Below the pieces are notes generated by a model. The model saw nothing but the letters and a program-made list of their open reading frames with translations. It ran no database searches and had not been told where the DNA came from. DNA of 64,000 nt, taken from Planctomycetaceae bacterium. GTDB lineage: Bacteria > Planctomycetota > Planctomycetia > Pirellulales > Pirellulaceae. The position numbers and the translations under genes were made by a program. Shown here piece by piece: positions 41,232 to 48,910 of this stretch (position 1 is its first letter; the number at the start of each line of letters is the position of its first letter). Location of the stretch: contig JAAYDI010000112.1 of the NCBI GenBank assembly GCA_012729315.1, forward strand, positions 1 through 64,000, given 5' to 3'.

Positions 41232-41832
41232 ACTGTGGCACCGATTGGTGACCCTGCTGCAGCACGACCGCCGCGCCCTGGCCGCGTCTCTGGCAGAGTC
41301 CCAGGAGCTGTTCGACGCGGCGCCAGACGTGCGGCTGTCCCCCCTGTTTGCCCAGTCGGTCGTGGCGCAGGTGGTACACAGGCAGTGCGAGCAGCACGAT
41401 CGCGGTGTCTGCCGCTGGCTGGGGCACCTGGTGTTCTCATCCAGTACGCACTCAGGACTGAGTTCGCGGTGGGAGGAGCTGGCCGGGGTGGTCGGGCTTT
41501 GCAGCCCCAGCGCGCCGCTCGAGGGTACCCTGGTCGTGCGTACCGATGATGTGGACGCCAGCCAGCTGAACTGGCCGCGGCCGGACCGGCGAGACCATGG
41601 GGGTGAGGCCACGATCGATACGGTGGTTTATGACGTTTCGCCCAGGTTTCACGAATGGAGCCGTTGGGAGCTTGGCAGGGTCTGCCACGGCACGGTGCGC
41701 TCGGAAGTCTATCTCGACGGCCGCGGCCTGGAGTCGTGCCAGATCGGATCCCAGCAGCAGTTCCAGCAGCAGTTGTGGTGCGATGGTGCCGATCGTGAGT
41801 GGAACAGCAGGGGGAACGCCCATGACAACTGA
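41206..41832 (+). CDS. Unknown protein overlapping the ECF sigma factor; possible sigma regulator
   Basis: A 208-residue protein with no family I recognise. AAAGG about 8 nt before ATG 41206 supports the start, which overlaps the sigma gene by 26 bp in another frame. The N-terminal third is helical and contains RHR-type and VVHRQCEQHDRGVCRWLGHL segments that could bind metal (a His/Cys cluster similar in spirit to ZAS anti-sigma domains, though without the exact HX3CX2C pattern). The C-terminal half is beta-rich (LEGTLVVRTDDVDASQLNWP, GTVRSEVYLDGRGLESCQIG) with a glutamine run. There is no transmembrane helix. Position suggests an anti-sigma factor or cofactor; that is inference only. Confidence 0.7.
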   Translation: MTRARQGDELWHRLVTLLQHDRRALAASLAESQELFDAAPDVRLSPLFAQSVVAQVVHRQCEQHDRGVCRWLGHLVFSSSTHSGLSSRWEELAGVVGLCSPSAPLEGTLVVRTDDVDASQLNWPRPDRRDHGGEATIDTVVYDVSPRFHEWSRWELGRVCHGTVRSEVYLDGRGLESCQIGSQQQFQQQLWCDGADREWNSRGNAHDN

Positions 41833-42051
41833 TCCGCGGCGGCGCGGACGATAACGTTGGGAGAATGGGGCGGACGACGGTCCGAAAACCCAGCTGGCAA
41901 CCAGCTTGGGGTAAGCTAGGCTTCATTGCATCGTGCGTTCAGGTGGCCCAGCGTCAGACGATACAGGCGACAAAATTGATTCAGTGGTCGACGGCGCGCC
42001 GCCCACCGGGTGGCGACCGCGCGACATAATCCGGAGCCGGGGCTTCTGTCC

Positions 42052-44106
42052 ATGTCATCAGACCAATCCAGCGTGAATGCCCAGACGGTCGAACAGACGA
42101 AACAGCAGATTCGCAGTCTGGTCGGCGAGATCGCGCAGCTCTCCAAGAGCGACGTGAATGCGGAGGAGTACTACGCAGCATTCATGCAGCGCATCGTGTC
42201 CGCCCTGGCGGCCGTGGGGGGCGCGGTGTGGCTGGTCGGCGAGGCACGCCGTCCCGAACTGGCCTATCAGATCAACCTCAGCGAGTCGCTGTTGTTACCG
42301 GGCTCGGCGGACGCCAAGCGTCACCTGCGTCTGCTGAACTACATCGTGCAGACGCGGGAACCGCAGCTGGTGCCGCCAATGTCGGGAGGCGAAGGGGAAG
42401 AGGCGGGGGGCAATCCGACCGCCTACCTGCTGGTGCTGGCACCGCTGGTCGGCGACGGCGTGGTGGAAGGGGTCATCGAGGTCTTTCAGCGACCCGATTC
42501 GCAGCCGGCCACGCAGCGCGGGTACCTGCGGTTCCTGATCCAGATGTGCGAACTGGCCGGGGAATGGCTGAAATCCCGCAAGCTGCGGCACTTCAGCAAC
42601 CGCCACTCGTTGTGGGCGCAGGCCGACCAGTTTGCCCGCATGGTTCACGAGAGTCTGGATGTGCGGGAGACGGCGTACACGATCGTCAACGAAGGACGCC
42701 GACTCATCGGCTGTGATCGCGTCAGTGTCGCGATCAAGCGGGGCCGGACCTGTAAGGTCGAGGCCGTCAGCGGGCAGGACACAATCGAGAGCCGCTCCAA
42801 CGTCGTCAATGCCCTGGGACACGTGGCCACGCGGGTGGTCGCCACCGGGGAATCCCTCTGGTACGAAGGTGCGTCGGAGGATCTGCCGCCGCAGGTCGAA
42901 GAGGCACTCGAGGCCTACGTCGACGAGTCCTACTCCAAGAACGTGATTGTCCTGCCGCTGCGCAAGCCGGGCCATCCGGATGATGCGCCCGGCGGCGGGA
43001 GCAACGCGGCCATGTTGGGCGAAGCGCACTTCGAACGCGAGATCCTCGGCGCGCTGATCGTGGAGCAGATCGAGACCGACCTGCCGCGCGAGATCCTGGA
43101 GCCACGCGTTGACCTCGTGTACGAGCACAGCACGCGGGCGCTGGCCAATGCCCTGGACCATCACAGTGTCTTCCTGATGCCGCTGTGGCGGGCCATCGGC
43201 CGCTCCACCCTGCTGGTCAAAGGGCGCAACCTCCCGAAGACCCTGACCGTCGGCGGCCTCATCCTGGCCGTCCTCCTCTCCCTCTTCCTGGTCCGCAGGG
43301 ATTTTCAGCTCAAGGCAGACGGCACGCTGCAGCCGGTCACCCGGCAGGACGTCTTTATCGACAGTAATGGAACGGTCGTCGAGTTGTTCGTGAAGGGGGA
43401 TCAGCTGGTCAAGAAGGGGGAGCCCCTGGTGCGGCTCGAGAACCACGAGCTGGAACAGGAATGGTCGCAGGTCCTCGGCCAGATCCGGGAGACCATGGAG
43501 CGTCTGGACAGTCTGCAGCAGGCGAAGAAGAACAGCCGCGGCCTGACCGACGCCCAGCTGGCCCAGATCTCCGGCGAATATGTGCAGCTGACGGAGCGGG
43601 CCAAGCATCTGCAGGAACAGAAGGAGCTGGTGGAACTCAAACGCCGGAACCTGATCGTCCGCAGCCCGATCGACGGGCAGGTCATGTTACCGTGGGACGC
43701 CGAGCAGTCGCTGATGCACCGGCCGGTCCTGACAGGCCAACGCGTGATGACGATCGCCGATCCCAGCCAGGACTGGGAGCTGGAGCTGGCCATGCCGGAA
43801 CGCCGGATGGGGCATGTCACCCGCGCTGTGGACCAGTTCGGTTCCGACCTCGATGTCAGCTACATTTCGGCGGGCGACCCGCGTTCGCCCAAGTTCGGCA
43901 AGGTCAAGGAGATTTACGGAGCGACGCAGGTCCGGGGTGAAGAGGGGCCGACCGTCAAGATCACGGTGGATATCGACCCCCGCGACCTGTTCCAGCCGAG
44001 TCCGGGCACCACGGTCACCGCGAAACTGAAATGCGGGCGTTGTTCGCTCGGCTATGCGTGGTTTCACGAGGCCATCGAATGGGTCCAGAAACACATCCTC
44101 TTCTGA
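42052..44106 (+). CDS. GAF-domain/HlyD-type membrane fusion hybrid protein
   Basis: A 684-residue protein that joins a cytoplasmic sensory half to a periplasmic adaptor half. Residues about 30-170 and 200-370 look like two GAF domains (GGAVWLVGEARRPELAYQI; REVAYTIVNEGRRLIGCDRV-like segment followed by VSVAIKRGRTCKVEAVSGQD). A transmembrane helix (about 392-416, LTVGGLILAVLLSLFLV) follows. The C-terminal part is HlyD/RND-adaptor-like: a biotinyl-lipoyl half-motif (FIDSNGTVVELFVKGDQLVK), a coiled-coil hairpin (about 465-530), the second half (LIVRSPIDGQVMLPWDAEQS) and a beta-barrel. ATG 42052 is chosen; GTG 42010 would add 14 residues. It heads three adaptor-type genes on the plus strand, suggesting a ligand- or redox-gated export apparatus. 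Confidence 0.83.
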   Translation: MSSDQSSVNAQTVEQTKQQIRSLVGEIAQLSKSDVNAEEYYAAFMQRIVSALAAVGGAVWLVGEARRPELAYQINLSESLLLPGSADAKRHLRLLNYIVQTREPQLVPPMSGGEGEEAGGNPTAYLLVLAPLVGDGVVEGVIEVFQRPDSQPATQRGYLRFLIQMCELAGEWLKSRKLRHFSNRHSLWAQADQFARMVHESLDVRETAYTIVNEGRRLIGCDRVSVAIKRGRTCKVEAVSGQDTIESRSNVVNALGHVATRVVATGESLWYEGASEDLPPQVEEALEAYVDESYSKNVIVLPLRKPGHPDDAPGGGSNAAMLGEAHFEREILGALIVEQIETDLPREILEPRVDLVYEHSTRALANALDHHSVFLMPLWRAIGRSTLLVKGRNLPKTLTVGGLILAVLLSLFLVRRDFQLKADGTLQPVTRQDVFIDSNGTVVELFVKGDQLVKKGEPLVRLENHELEQEWSQVLGQIRETMERLDSLQQAKKNSRGLTDAQLAQISGEYVQLTERAKHLQEQKELVELKRRNLIVRSPIDGQVMLPWDAEQSLMHRPVLTGQRVMTIADPSQDWELELAMPERRMGHVTRAVDQFGSDLDVSYISAGDPRSPKFGKVKEIYGATQVRGEEGPTVKITVDIDPRDLFQPSPGTTVTAKLKCGRCSLGYAWFHEAIEWVQKHILF

Positions 44107-44179
44107 CGACCGCCGCGCGGAGCACGCCGCATCCTGGCGCGACCCGCTGCAGCATGCCGCACAGGGAACGATTTCGTAG

Positions 44180-45103
44180 ATGGGAGTGAATGCAACGATG
44201 AACATGACGGCTGCCGTACTCGCCTCGCTGCTCCTGCTGGGGCCGCAAGCAGCACAACCGCCACGGTCTCAGCGCGCCACCGAAGGGCGACTCGACAAGT
44301 TCGTGGTCACCCTGATCGAGGATGTGCAGGTGCCGGCCCGCGAGCCGGGTGTGCTGGTGGCGCTGGATGCCAGGAAGGGGCAGTTGGTCCGGAAGGACGA
44401 GGTGCTCGGACACGTCGACGATTCGGACGCCCAGATCCGCAAGCTGATCGCCACCAGCGAGTTGAAGGCGGCCGAGACACAGGCGGCCAGCGACGCCAAC
44501 CTGAAGGCGGCGGAGAAGACGGTGGGGGTGGCGCTCGCGGAGTACGAAGGGAATCGCCGCATCAAGGAGCGGTCGGAGAATGCGGTCAGCGAATTTGAAC
44601 TGCGGCGGACCCTGTTGACCCACGAACGGTCGGTGTTCCAGGCCGAAACCGCGCGCGTGGAATATGAGGTCGCGCAGCACACGCGGAGCAAGGCGGCAGC
44701 CCAGCTCCAGGCCGTCGAAAATGAAATCTCGCGCCGCGCCATCACCTCGCCCGTCGATGGCGTGGTGGTGGATAAGTATCACAACGTGGGAGAATGGGCC
44801 CAGGCGGGTGAGCCGGTGTACCGCATCGTGCAGATGGATCGGCTCCGCGTGGAAGGCATGCTCCGCGCCGCCGACTACCTCCCCGAAGACGTGGCCGGCA
44901 ACCCCGTGCGGATCATCGTCACGACGTCCGAGGGGAGCCAGGAGGAATTCACGGGCACCGTCGATTTCGTCAACCCGGTGGTGGATCCCAGCGGCGAGTT
45001 TCTGATTCACGCGGATTTCGACAATCCGCGCAAACCCAACGGCCAGTGGCGGGTCCGCCCCGGGCTCGATGCCGAGATCGTGATCATGCCGTCGGCTAAG
45101 TAA
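44180..45103 (+). CDS. HlyD/RND-type periplasmic adaptor (membrane fusion protein)
   Basis: The 307-residue protein has an N-terminal signal or anchor (MTAAVLASLLLLGPQAAQP). A biotinyl-lipoyl half-motif (EDVQVPAREPGVLVALDARK) is followed by a long alpha-hairpin (about 75-175, with SELKAAETQAASDANLKAAE) and the returning lipoyl strand (RAITSPVDGVVVDKYHNVGE). A beta-barrel segment (LRVEGMLRAADYLPEDVAGN) completes it. Such adaptors link an inner-membrane pump to an outer-membrane channel. No pump or TolC-like gene lies in the window. It is 73 bp after the GAF-HlyD gene and 91 bp before the M50 fusion gene. ATG 44180 or the later ATG 44198 could start it. Confidence 0.86.
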   Translation: MGVNATMNMTAAVLASLLLLGPQAAQPPRSQRATEGRLDKFVVTLIEDVQVPAREPGVLVALDARKGQLVRKDEVLGHVDDSDAQIRKLIATSELKAAETQAASDANLKAAEKTVGVALAEYEGNRRIKERSENAVSEFELRRTLLTHERSVFQAETARVEYEVAQHTRSKAAAQLQAVENEISRRAITSPVDGVVVDKYHNVGEWAQAGEPVYRIVQMDRLRVEGMLRAADYLPEDVAGNPVRIIVTTSEGSQEEFTGTVDFVNPVVDPSGEFLIHADFDNPRKPNGQWRVRPGLDAEIVIMPSAK

Positions 45104-45194
45104 GGTGACGATGACCGCGGGGATCGTCCGACGCTGGCGGAGCCGGTGTCACCTGCGAAGGAACGCTGCACTTGATGTCTGAGTCTTGAACCTG

Positions 45195-47471
45195 ATGGCC
45201 ACCCTTGCCGATAGCCTGGTCAGCAGCGCGTCGCGTCCGTTGGCATTGCGGATGCGTCCGGATCTGCAGGCGCGCCGGCAGCGCTACCATGGCCAGTCGT
45301 TCTGGGTGGTGAAGGAGCCGATCGGGCTGAACTACTTCCGGTTCCACGAAGAGGAATACGCGATCCTGTGCATGCTCGACGGCCGCAGCAGTCTGGAGAG
45401 CATCAAGGAGCGGTTCGAACAGGAGTTCATGCCGCAGAAGATCACCTTCCACGATCTCCAGCAGTTCGTCGGCATGCTGCACCGCAGCGGCCTGGTGATC
45501 GCCACGGCGATCGGCCAGGGGCACCAGCTGCGCAAGCGGCGGGACGAGAAGAAGCGGCGCGAGCTGATCGGCAAGCTCTCCAACGTCTTCGCTCTCCGCT
45601 GGCGCGGCATCGACCCCGAGCGGATCCTGAACAGACTCTATCCCTTCACCTTCTGGTTCTTCACACGCCCGGTCGTGATCTTCAACGTGCTGCTGGCCTT
45701 GCTGGCCCTGCTGCTGATCACGGTCCAGTTCGATGTCTTCCGCTCCCGGCTCCCGTCGTTCCACCAGTTTTTCGGCAACTGGGAGAACTGGCTGGTCATG
45801 GGGCTGGTCCTGGCCATCGCCAAGGTGCTGCACGAGTTCGGGCACGGCCTGTCCTGCAAGCACTTCGGCGGCGAATGCCATGAACTGGGATTCATGCTCC
45901 TGGTCTTCACCCCCGCGCTCTACTGCAACGTCTCCGACTCCTGGATGCTGCCCAGCAAGTGGCATCGGGCGGCGATCGGGGTGGCCGGCATGTATGTGGA
46001 GATGGTCCTGGCCGCGAGCGCCACGTTCATCTGGTGGTTCACCGACCGCACGACCCTGCTGAACCAGGTCTGCCTGAGCCTGATGTTCATCTGCTCGGTC
46101 AGCACCCTCCTGTTCAATGGCAACCCGCTGCTGCGATTCGACGGCTACTACATTCTGATGGACCTGATCGAGATCCCCAACCTGCGCCAGAAATCGACCG
46201 AGGTGCTCAAACGCTTCATGGTGCAGTTGTGTCTGGGGATCGAACAGCCGGAGAACCCGTTTCTGCCCCAGCGCAACCGGTTCCTGTTCGGCCTGTACAC
46301 GATCGCCGCCGTGTGCTACCGCTGGATCGTCGTGCTCTCCATCCTGCTTTTCCTGAACAAGGTCTTGGAGCCGTACGGACTGAAGATCATCGGGCGTATG
46401 ATCGGCCTGATGGGCGTGTTCGGTCTGGTGGTACAGCCGGTGTGGCAATTGGGCAAGTTCTTCTACATGCCGGGGAGGATGCACAAAGTGAAGCGTTACC
46501 GGGCGATGGCGTCGCTGGCAGTTGTGGCTGCCTTGGTCGCGGTGTTCCTGTTCGTGCCGCTGCCCTTCCATATCACCTGCAGTTTCGGTGTCAAACCGCG
46601 CGATGCCAAGACCGTCTACGCGGCGGTGGATGGGCGGATCGAGCAGGTGGATGTCGTGCCGGGGCAGGCGGTAGCGCAGGGCGAGCGGCTGGCGCTGCTG
46701 GAGAACGTCGAGCTGCGGCTGAATCTGGCCCGGCTGGACGGGGAACTGCGGGAACTGCAGGCCCGCAAGGACGTGCTGAAGAAACAACAGCGGTTCGACG
46801 AAACCGCCGGCATGACCATCAACGAGCTGGTGGAGCAGGAGCAGGCGCTGCTGGAAGTGATCGCCGAACGCCAGCGGGAGCTGGACAACCTGACGGTGAA
46901 GGCGCCGATCGCCGGGATCGTGCTGCCGGTGGTGGACAAGCCCGATCAGGAGCCGCCCGACGGGCAGCTGCCCGGCTGGACCGGCAGCGCGCTGCACCCC
47001 AAGAACCGGGGCGCCTCGCTCTCGGCGAGCGACCGGATCTGCCAGATCGGCGACCCGCAGCAGCTGGTGGCTGAGATCATCGTCGACCAGTCGGATGTGG
47101 AGCTGGTGCGCGCTGCTGACGCCCGCCGCGCGCGGGAGGGCCTGCCGCGGGTGCCGGTGGTGCTCATGCTCGATTCGCTGCCCGGCCGGAACTTCGACAG
47201 TGAGATCGAAGCGGTGGCCACGGCCGAACTGAAAGAAACACCGCTCGGCCTGTCCACGCATGCCGGCGGCGACGTCGATTCGGTGGCCGATCCCCAGACC
47301 GGCGTGCCGCGTCCGCTGAGCACGTCCTATCCCGCCATCGCCGCGCTGCCGGATGTGGGCAGCCCGCTGCAGCTGGGCATGCGCGGCAAGGCCAAGATCT
47401 ATACCGGGTGGCAGCCCCTGAGCCACCGCGTCTATCGTTTCCTGACCCGCACCTTCCATTTCGAACTGTGA
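45195..47471 (+). CDS. PqqD-like/site-2-protease (M50)/adaptor fusion membrane protein
   Basis: A 758-residue polytopic protein. Residues about 25-95 resemble a PqqD/peptide-chaperone-type winged helix (GLNYFRFHEEEYAILCMLDG). A multi-helix M50 metalloprotease core follows with zinc motif VLHEFGHGLSCKHFGG (H213, E214, H217) and a second ligand in NPLLRFDGYYILMD (D316), which is the expected S2P arrangement. After about six further helices, a biotinyl-lipoyl/coiled-coil adaptor region (about 470-650; VYAAVDGRIEQVDVVPGQAV, NLTVKAPIAGIVLPVV) and a beta-barrel end the protein. Proteins of this build occur with HlyD partners in peptide export or maturation loci. An upstream TTG (45186) is possible, but ATG 45195 is favoured. 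The role is probably intramembrane processing or export of a peptide substrate not found here. Confidence 0.86.
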   Translation: MATLADSLVSSASRPLALRMRPDLQARRQRYHGQSFWVVKEPIGLNYFRFHEEEYAILCMLDGRSSLESIKERFEQEFMPQKITFHDLQQFVGMLHRSGLVIATAIGQGHQLRKRRDEKKRRELIGKLSNVFALRWRGIDPERILNRLYPFTFWFFTRPVVIFNVLLALLALLLITVQFDVFRSRLPSFHQFFGNWENWLVMGLVLAIAKVLHEFGHGLSCKHFGGECHELGFMLLVFTPALYCNVSDSWMLPSKWHRAAIGVAGMYVEMVLAASATFIWWFTDRTTLLNQVCLSLMFICSVSTLLFNGNPLLRFDGYYILMDLIEIPNLRQKSTEVLKRFMVQLCLGIEQPENPFLPQRNRFLFGLYTIAAVCYRWIVVLSILLFLNKVLEPYGLKIIGRMIGLMGVFGLVVQPVWQLGKFFYMPGRMHKVKRYRAMASLAVVAALVAVFLFVPLPFHITCSFGVKPRDAKTVYAAVDGRIEQVDVVPGQAVAQGERLALLENVELRLNLARLDGELRELQARKDVLKKQQRFDETAGMTINELVEQEQALLEVIAERQRELDNLTVKAPIAGIVLPVVDKPDQEPPDGQLPGWTGSALHPKNRGASLSASDRICQIGDPQQLVAEIIVDQSDVELVRAADARRAREGLPRVPVVLMLDSLPGRNFDSEIEAVATAELKETPLGLSTHAGGDVDSVADPQTGVPRPLSTSYPAIAALPDVGSPLQLGMRGKAKIYTGWQPLSHRVYRFLTRTFHFEL

Positions 47472-47591
47472 AAGGGCAAACAAGCCGAGAAGTTCCGACT
47501 CGAGTCACGAGTCACTTGATTCTCCGTAGCGTTTATGCAGAGACCTAGTTCCTCAACCACACGCTGATTACCAGCAAAAGGAGACCGTTGC

Positions 47592-47990
47592 ATGGCTAAG
47601 ACTGAAACGACCGAAGGATTGGCAGAGGCTCCCCAGGGCGAACAGCCGGAAGCACAGCGCCAAGTCGCTCAACTGCAGGTGAATGACGCCAACGCTATAG
47701 CTTGTTACGCGAATTTCTGCCGCGTTACCGGCTCACCGGAAGAACTGATCATCGACTTCGGCCTGAACCCTCAGCCGGTGGGCATGCCCAAGGATCCGAT
47801 CGAAGTCAAACAGCGCATCATCGTGAACTTCTACACCGCGAAGCGGTTGCTGGCCGCTCTGCAGTTGTCCGTCCAGCGGCATGAAGCGGTCTTCGGTGTG
47901 CTGGAGACAGACATCCAGAAACGGCTCCGGCCGCAAGCCGTCGCCCAGATGCAGCAGCAACAACAACAGCAGCAGCAACAGCATCCGTAG
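47592..47990 (+). CDS. DUF3467-family protein with a polyglutamine tail
   Basis: The 132-residue protein matches DUF3467: ANFCRVTGSPEELIIDFGLN is followed by IIVNFYTAKRLLAALQLSVQ and HEAVFGVLETDIQKR. The family is small, cytosolic and of unknown function, found in planctomycetes and many other bacteria. The N-terminal 35 residues are a charged, glutamine-rich lead. The C-terminus is a run of ten glutamines encoded by mixed CAG/CAA codons (about 47952-47984). AAAGGAG lies 8 nt before the ATG. A hairpin with a T-tract follows at 48075. It sits 120 bp after the M50 fusion gene. Confidence 0.9.
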   Translation: MAKTETTEGLAEAPQGEQPEAQRQVAQLQVNDANAIACYANFCRVTGSPEELIIDFGLNPQPVGMPKDPIEVKQRIIVNFYTAKRLLAALQLSVQRHEAVFGVLETDIQKRLRPQAVAQMQQQQQQQQQQHP

Positions 47991-48074
47991 CCGCCGCGGA
48001 GGTGACACACAGCTGACACGCCGTCCCCAGGCGGACAGGCGGACGGCTGTGCAGAAGCTGTCGCGCGACCAGCA

Positions 48075-48113
48075 CGGCTGCGCCCGCTTCGGTGAGCGCA
48101 GCCGTGGTCTTTT
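48075..48113 (+). terminator. Rho-independent-type terminator after the DUF3467 gene
   Basis: CGGCTGCGC (48075-48083) pairs with GCGCAGCCG (48096-48104) around a 12-nt loop, followed by TGG and TCTTTT at 48108-48113. It ends 18 nt before the next start codon, so it may also attenuate that gene. Confidence 0.65.
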
Positions 48114-48131
48114 CCCCGGAGTACTACTGCA

Positions 48132-48815
48132 ATGACCGTACAGCTGACCATGGATCCGGCGGTAGTCGACTTGGCGGTGGGCCTGGTCGAAGCGTCCGAC
48201 ATGACGATCGCCCCTCCCGATGCCGCGCTGATTGAGTACTGCCAGACGTGTGTGGCACGTGTACGGGAGTCGGAACCTGAAGGGGGCGAGTCGCGGCGGC
48301 AGGCCGTCCGCAACCTGCTGCGTGCCGGCGGCTTCAAGCCGTCGGGCCGGAACAAGCCCGCCCAGGAGTACCTGCTGCGCACGGCGGCCGACGCGCAGCA
48401 ATGGCCGGCGATCCTCAACGCCGTCGACGTGCTCAACGTCGTCTCACTCGGCAGCGGACTGCCGATCTCGCTCGTGGCCCTCGCCCGCGCCGGGATGTCC
48501 CTGCTGATCCGGTACGGGGCGCCGGGGGAGGCGTTCATCTTCAATCAGGCGGGGCAGGAGCTGGACGTGGCCGGGCTCCTGAGCATCTGCCGGTACGATG
48601 GAGACCGCACCATCCCCGTCGGCACGCCGGTCAAGGATTCGCAGTTCACCAAGGTGACGGCGGCCGACACGCAGGTGTTGGCCTGCATTTTCGCGCCGCG
48701 TTCGGCCGTGCCTGCAGACACACTGCGCCATTGGGCGGACGAACTGGCCGCTGGATTCCGGAACTGGTGCGCGGCCCGGCAGGTGTGCGTGAGCCTGGAA
48801 CCGGCCGCGTGGTGA
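48132..48815 (+). CDS. B3/B4 tRNA-binding-domain protein
   Basis: The 227-residue protein resembles stand-alone B3/B4 domains, the editing-type module of phenylalanyl-tRNA synthetase beta. Supporting segments are ILNAVDVLNVVSLGSGLPIS, ALARAGMSLLIRYGAPGEAF, and the C-terminal CRYDGDRTIPVGTPVKDSQF followed by TKVTAADTQVLACIFAPRS. Such free-standing proteins are thought to bind or edit mischarged tRNA or free amino acid adducts, but a specific substrate cannot be named. GGAG lies 10 nt before the ATG. It follows the DUF3467 gene after a terminator-like hairpin and converges on the subtilase gene. Confidence 0.72.
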   Translation: MTVQLTMDPAVVDLAVGLVEASDMTIAPPDAALIEYCQTCVARVRESEPEGGESRRQAVRNLLRAGGFKPSGRNKPAQEYLLRTAADAQQWPAILNAVDVLNVVSLGSGLPISLVALARAGMSLLIRYGAPGEAFIFNQAGQELDVAGLLSICRYDGDRTIPVGTPVKDSQFTKVTAADTQVLACIFAPRSAVPADTLRHWADELAAGFRNWCAARQVCVSLEPAAW

Positions 48816-48843
48816 GCCGCGTGGTGACGAGCGGCGGGACGCA

Positions 48844-48872
48844 CAAAAAAAGGCCCGCCAGAGCGGCGGGCC
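48844..48872 (-). terminator. Rho-independent terminator of the subtilase gene
   Basis: Read on the minus strand, GGCCCGCC and GGCGGGCC form a perfect 8-bp stem with a 5-nt loop (48852-48872) followed immediately by a run of seven T (48845-48851). It is 38 nt past the subtilase stop codon. This is the clearest textbook terminator in the window. Confidence 0.9.
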
Positions 48873-48910
48873 GTGGGGTTGTCTTACCCCGGCAACGTAT
48901 TGGTCAGGCG

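Noticed and set aside
45096-47483. A 795-codon minus-strand open frame opposite the M50 fusion gene
   Set aside because: Gln/His/Asp-rich antisense of a well-supported membrane protease; no motifs and no ribosome binding site.
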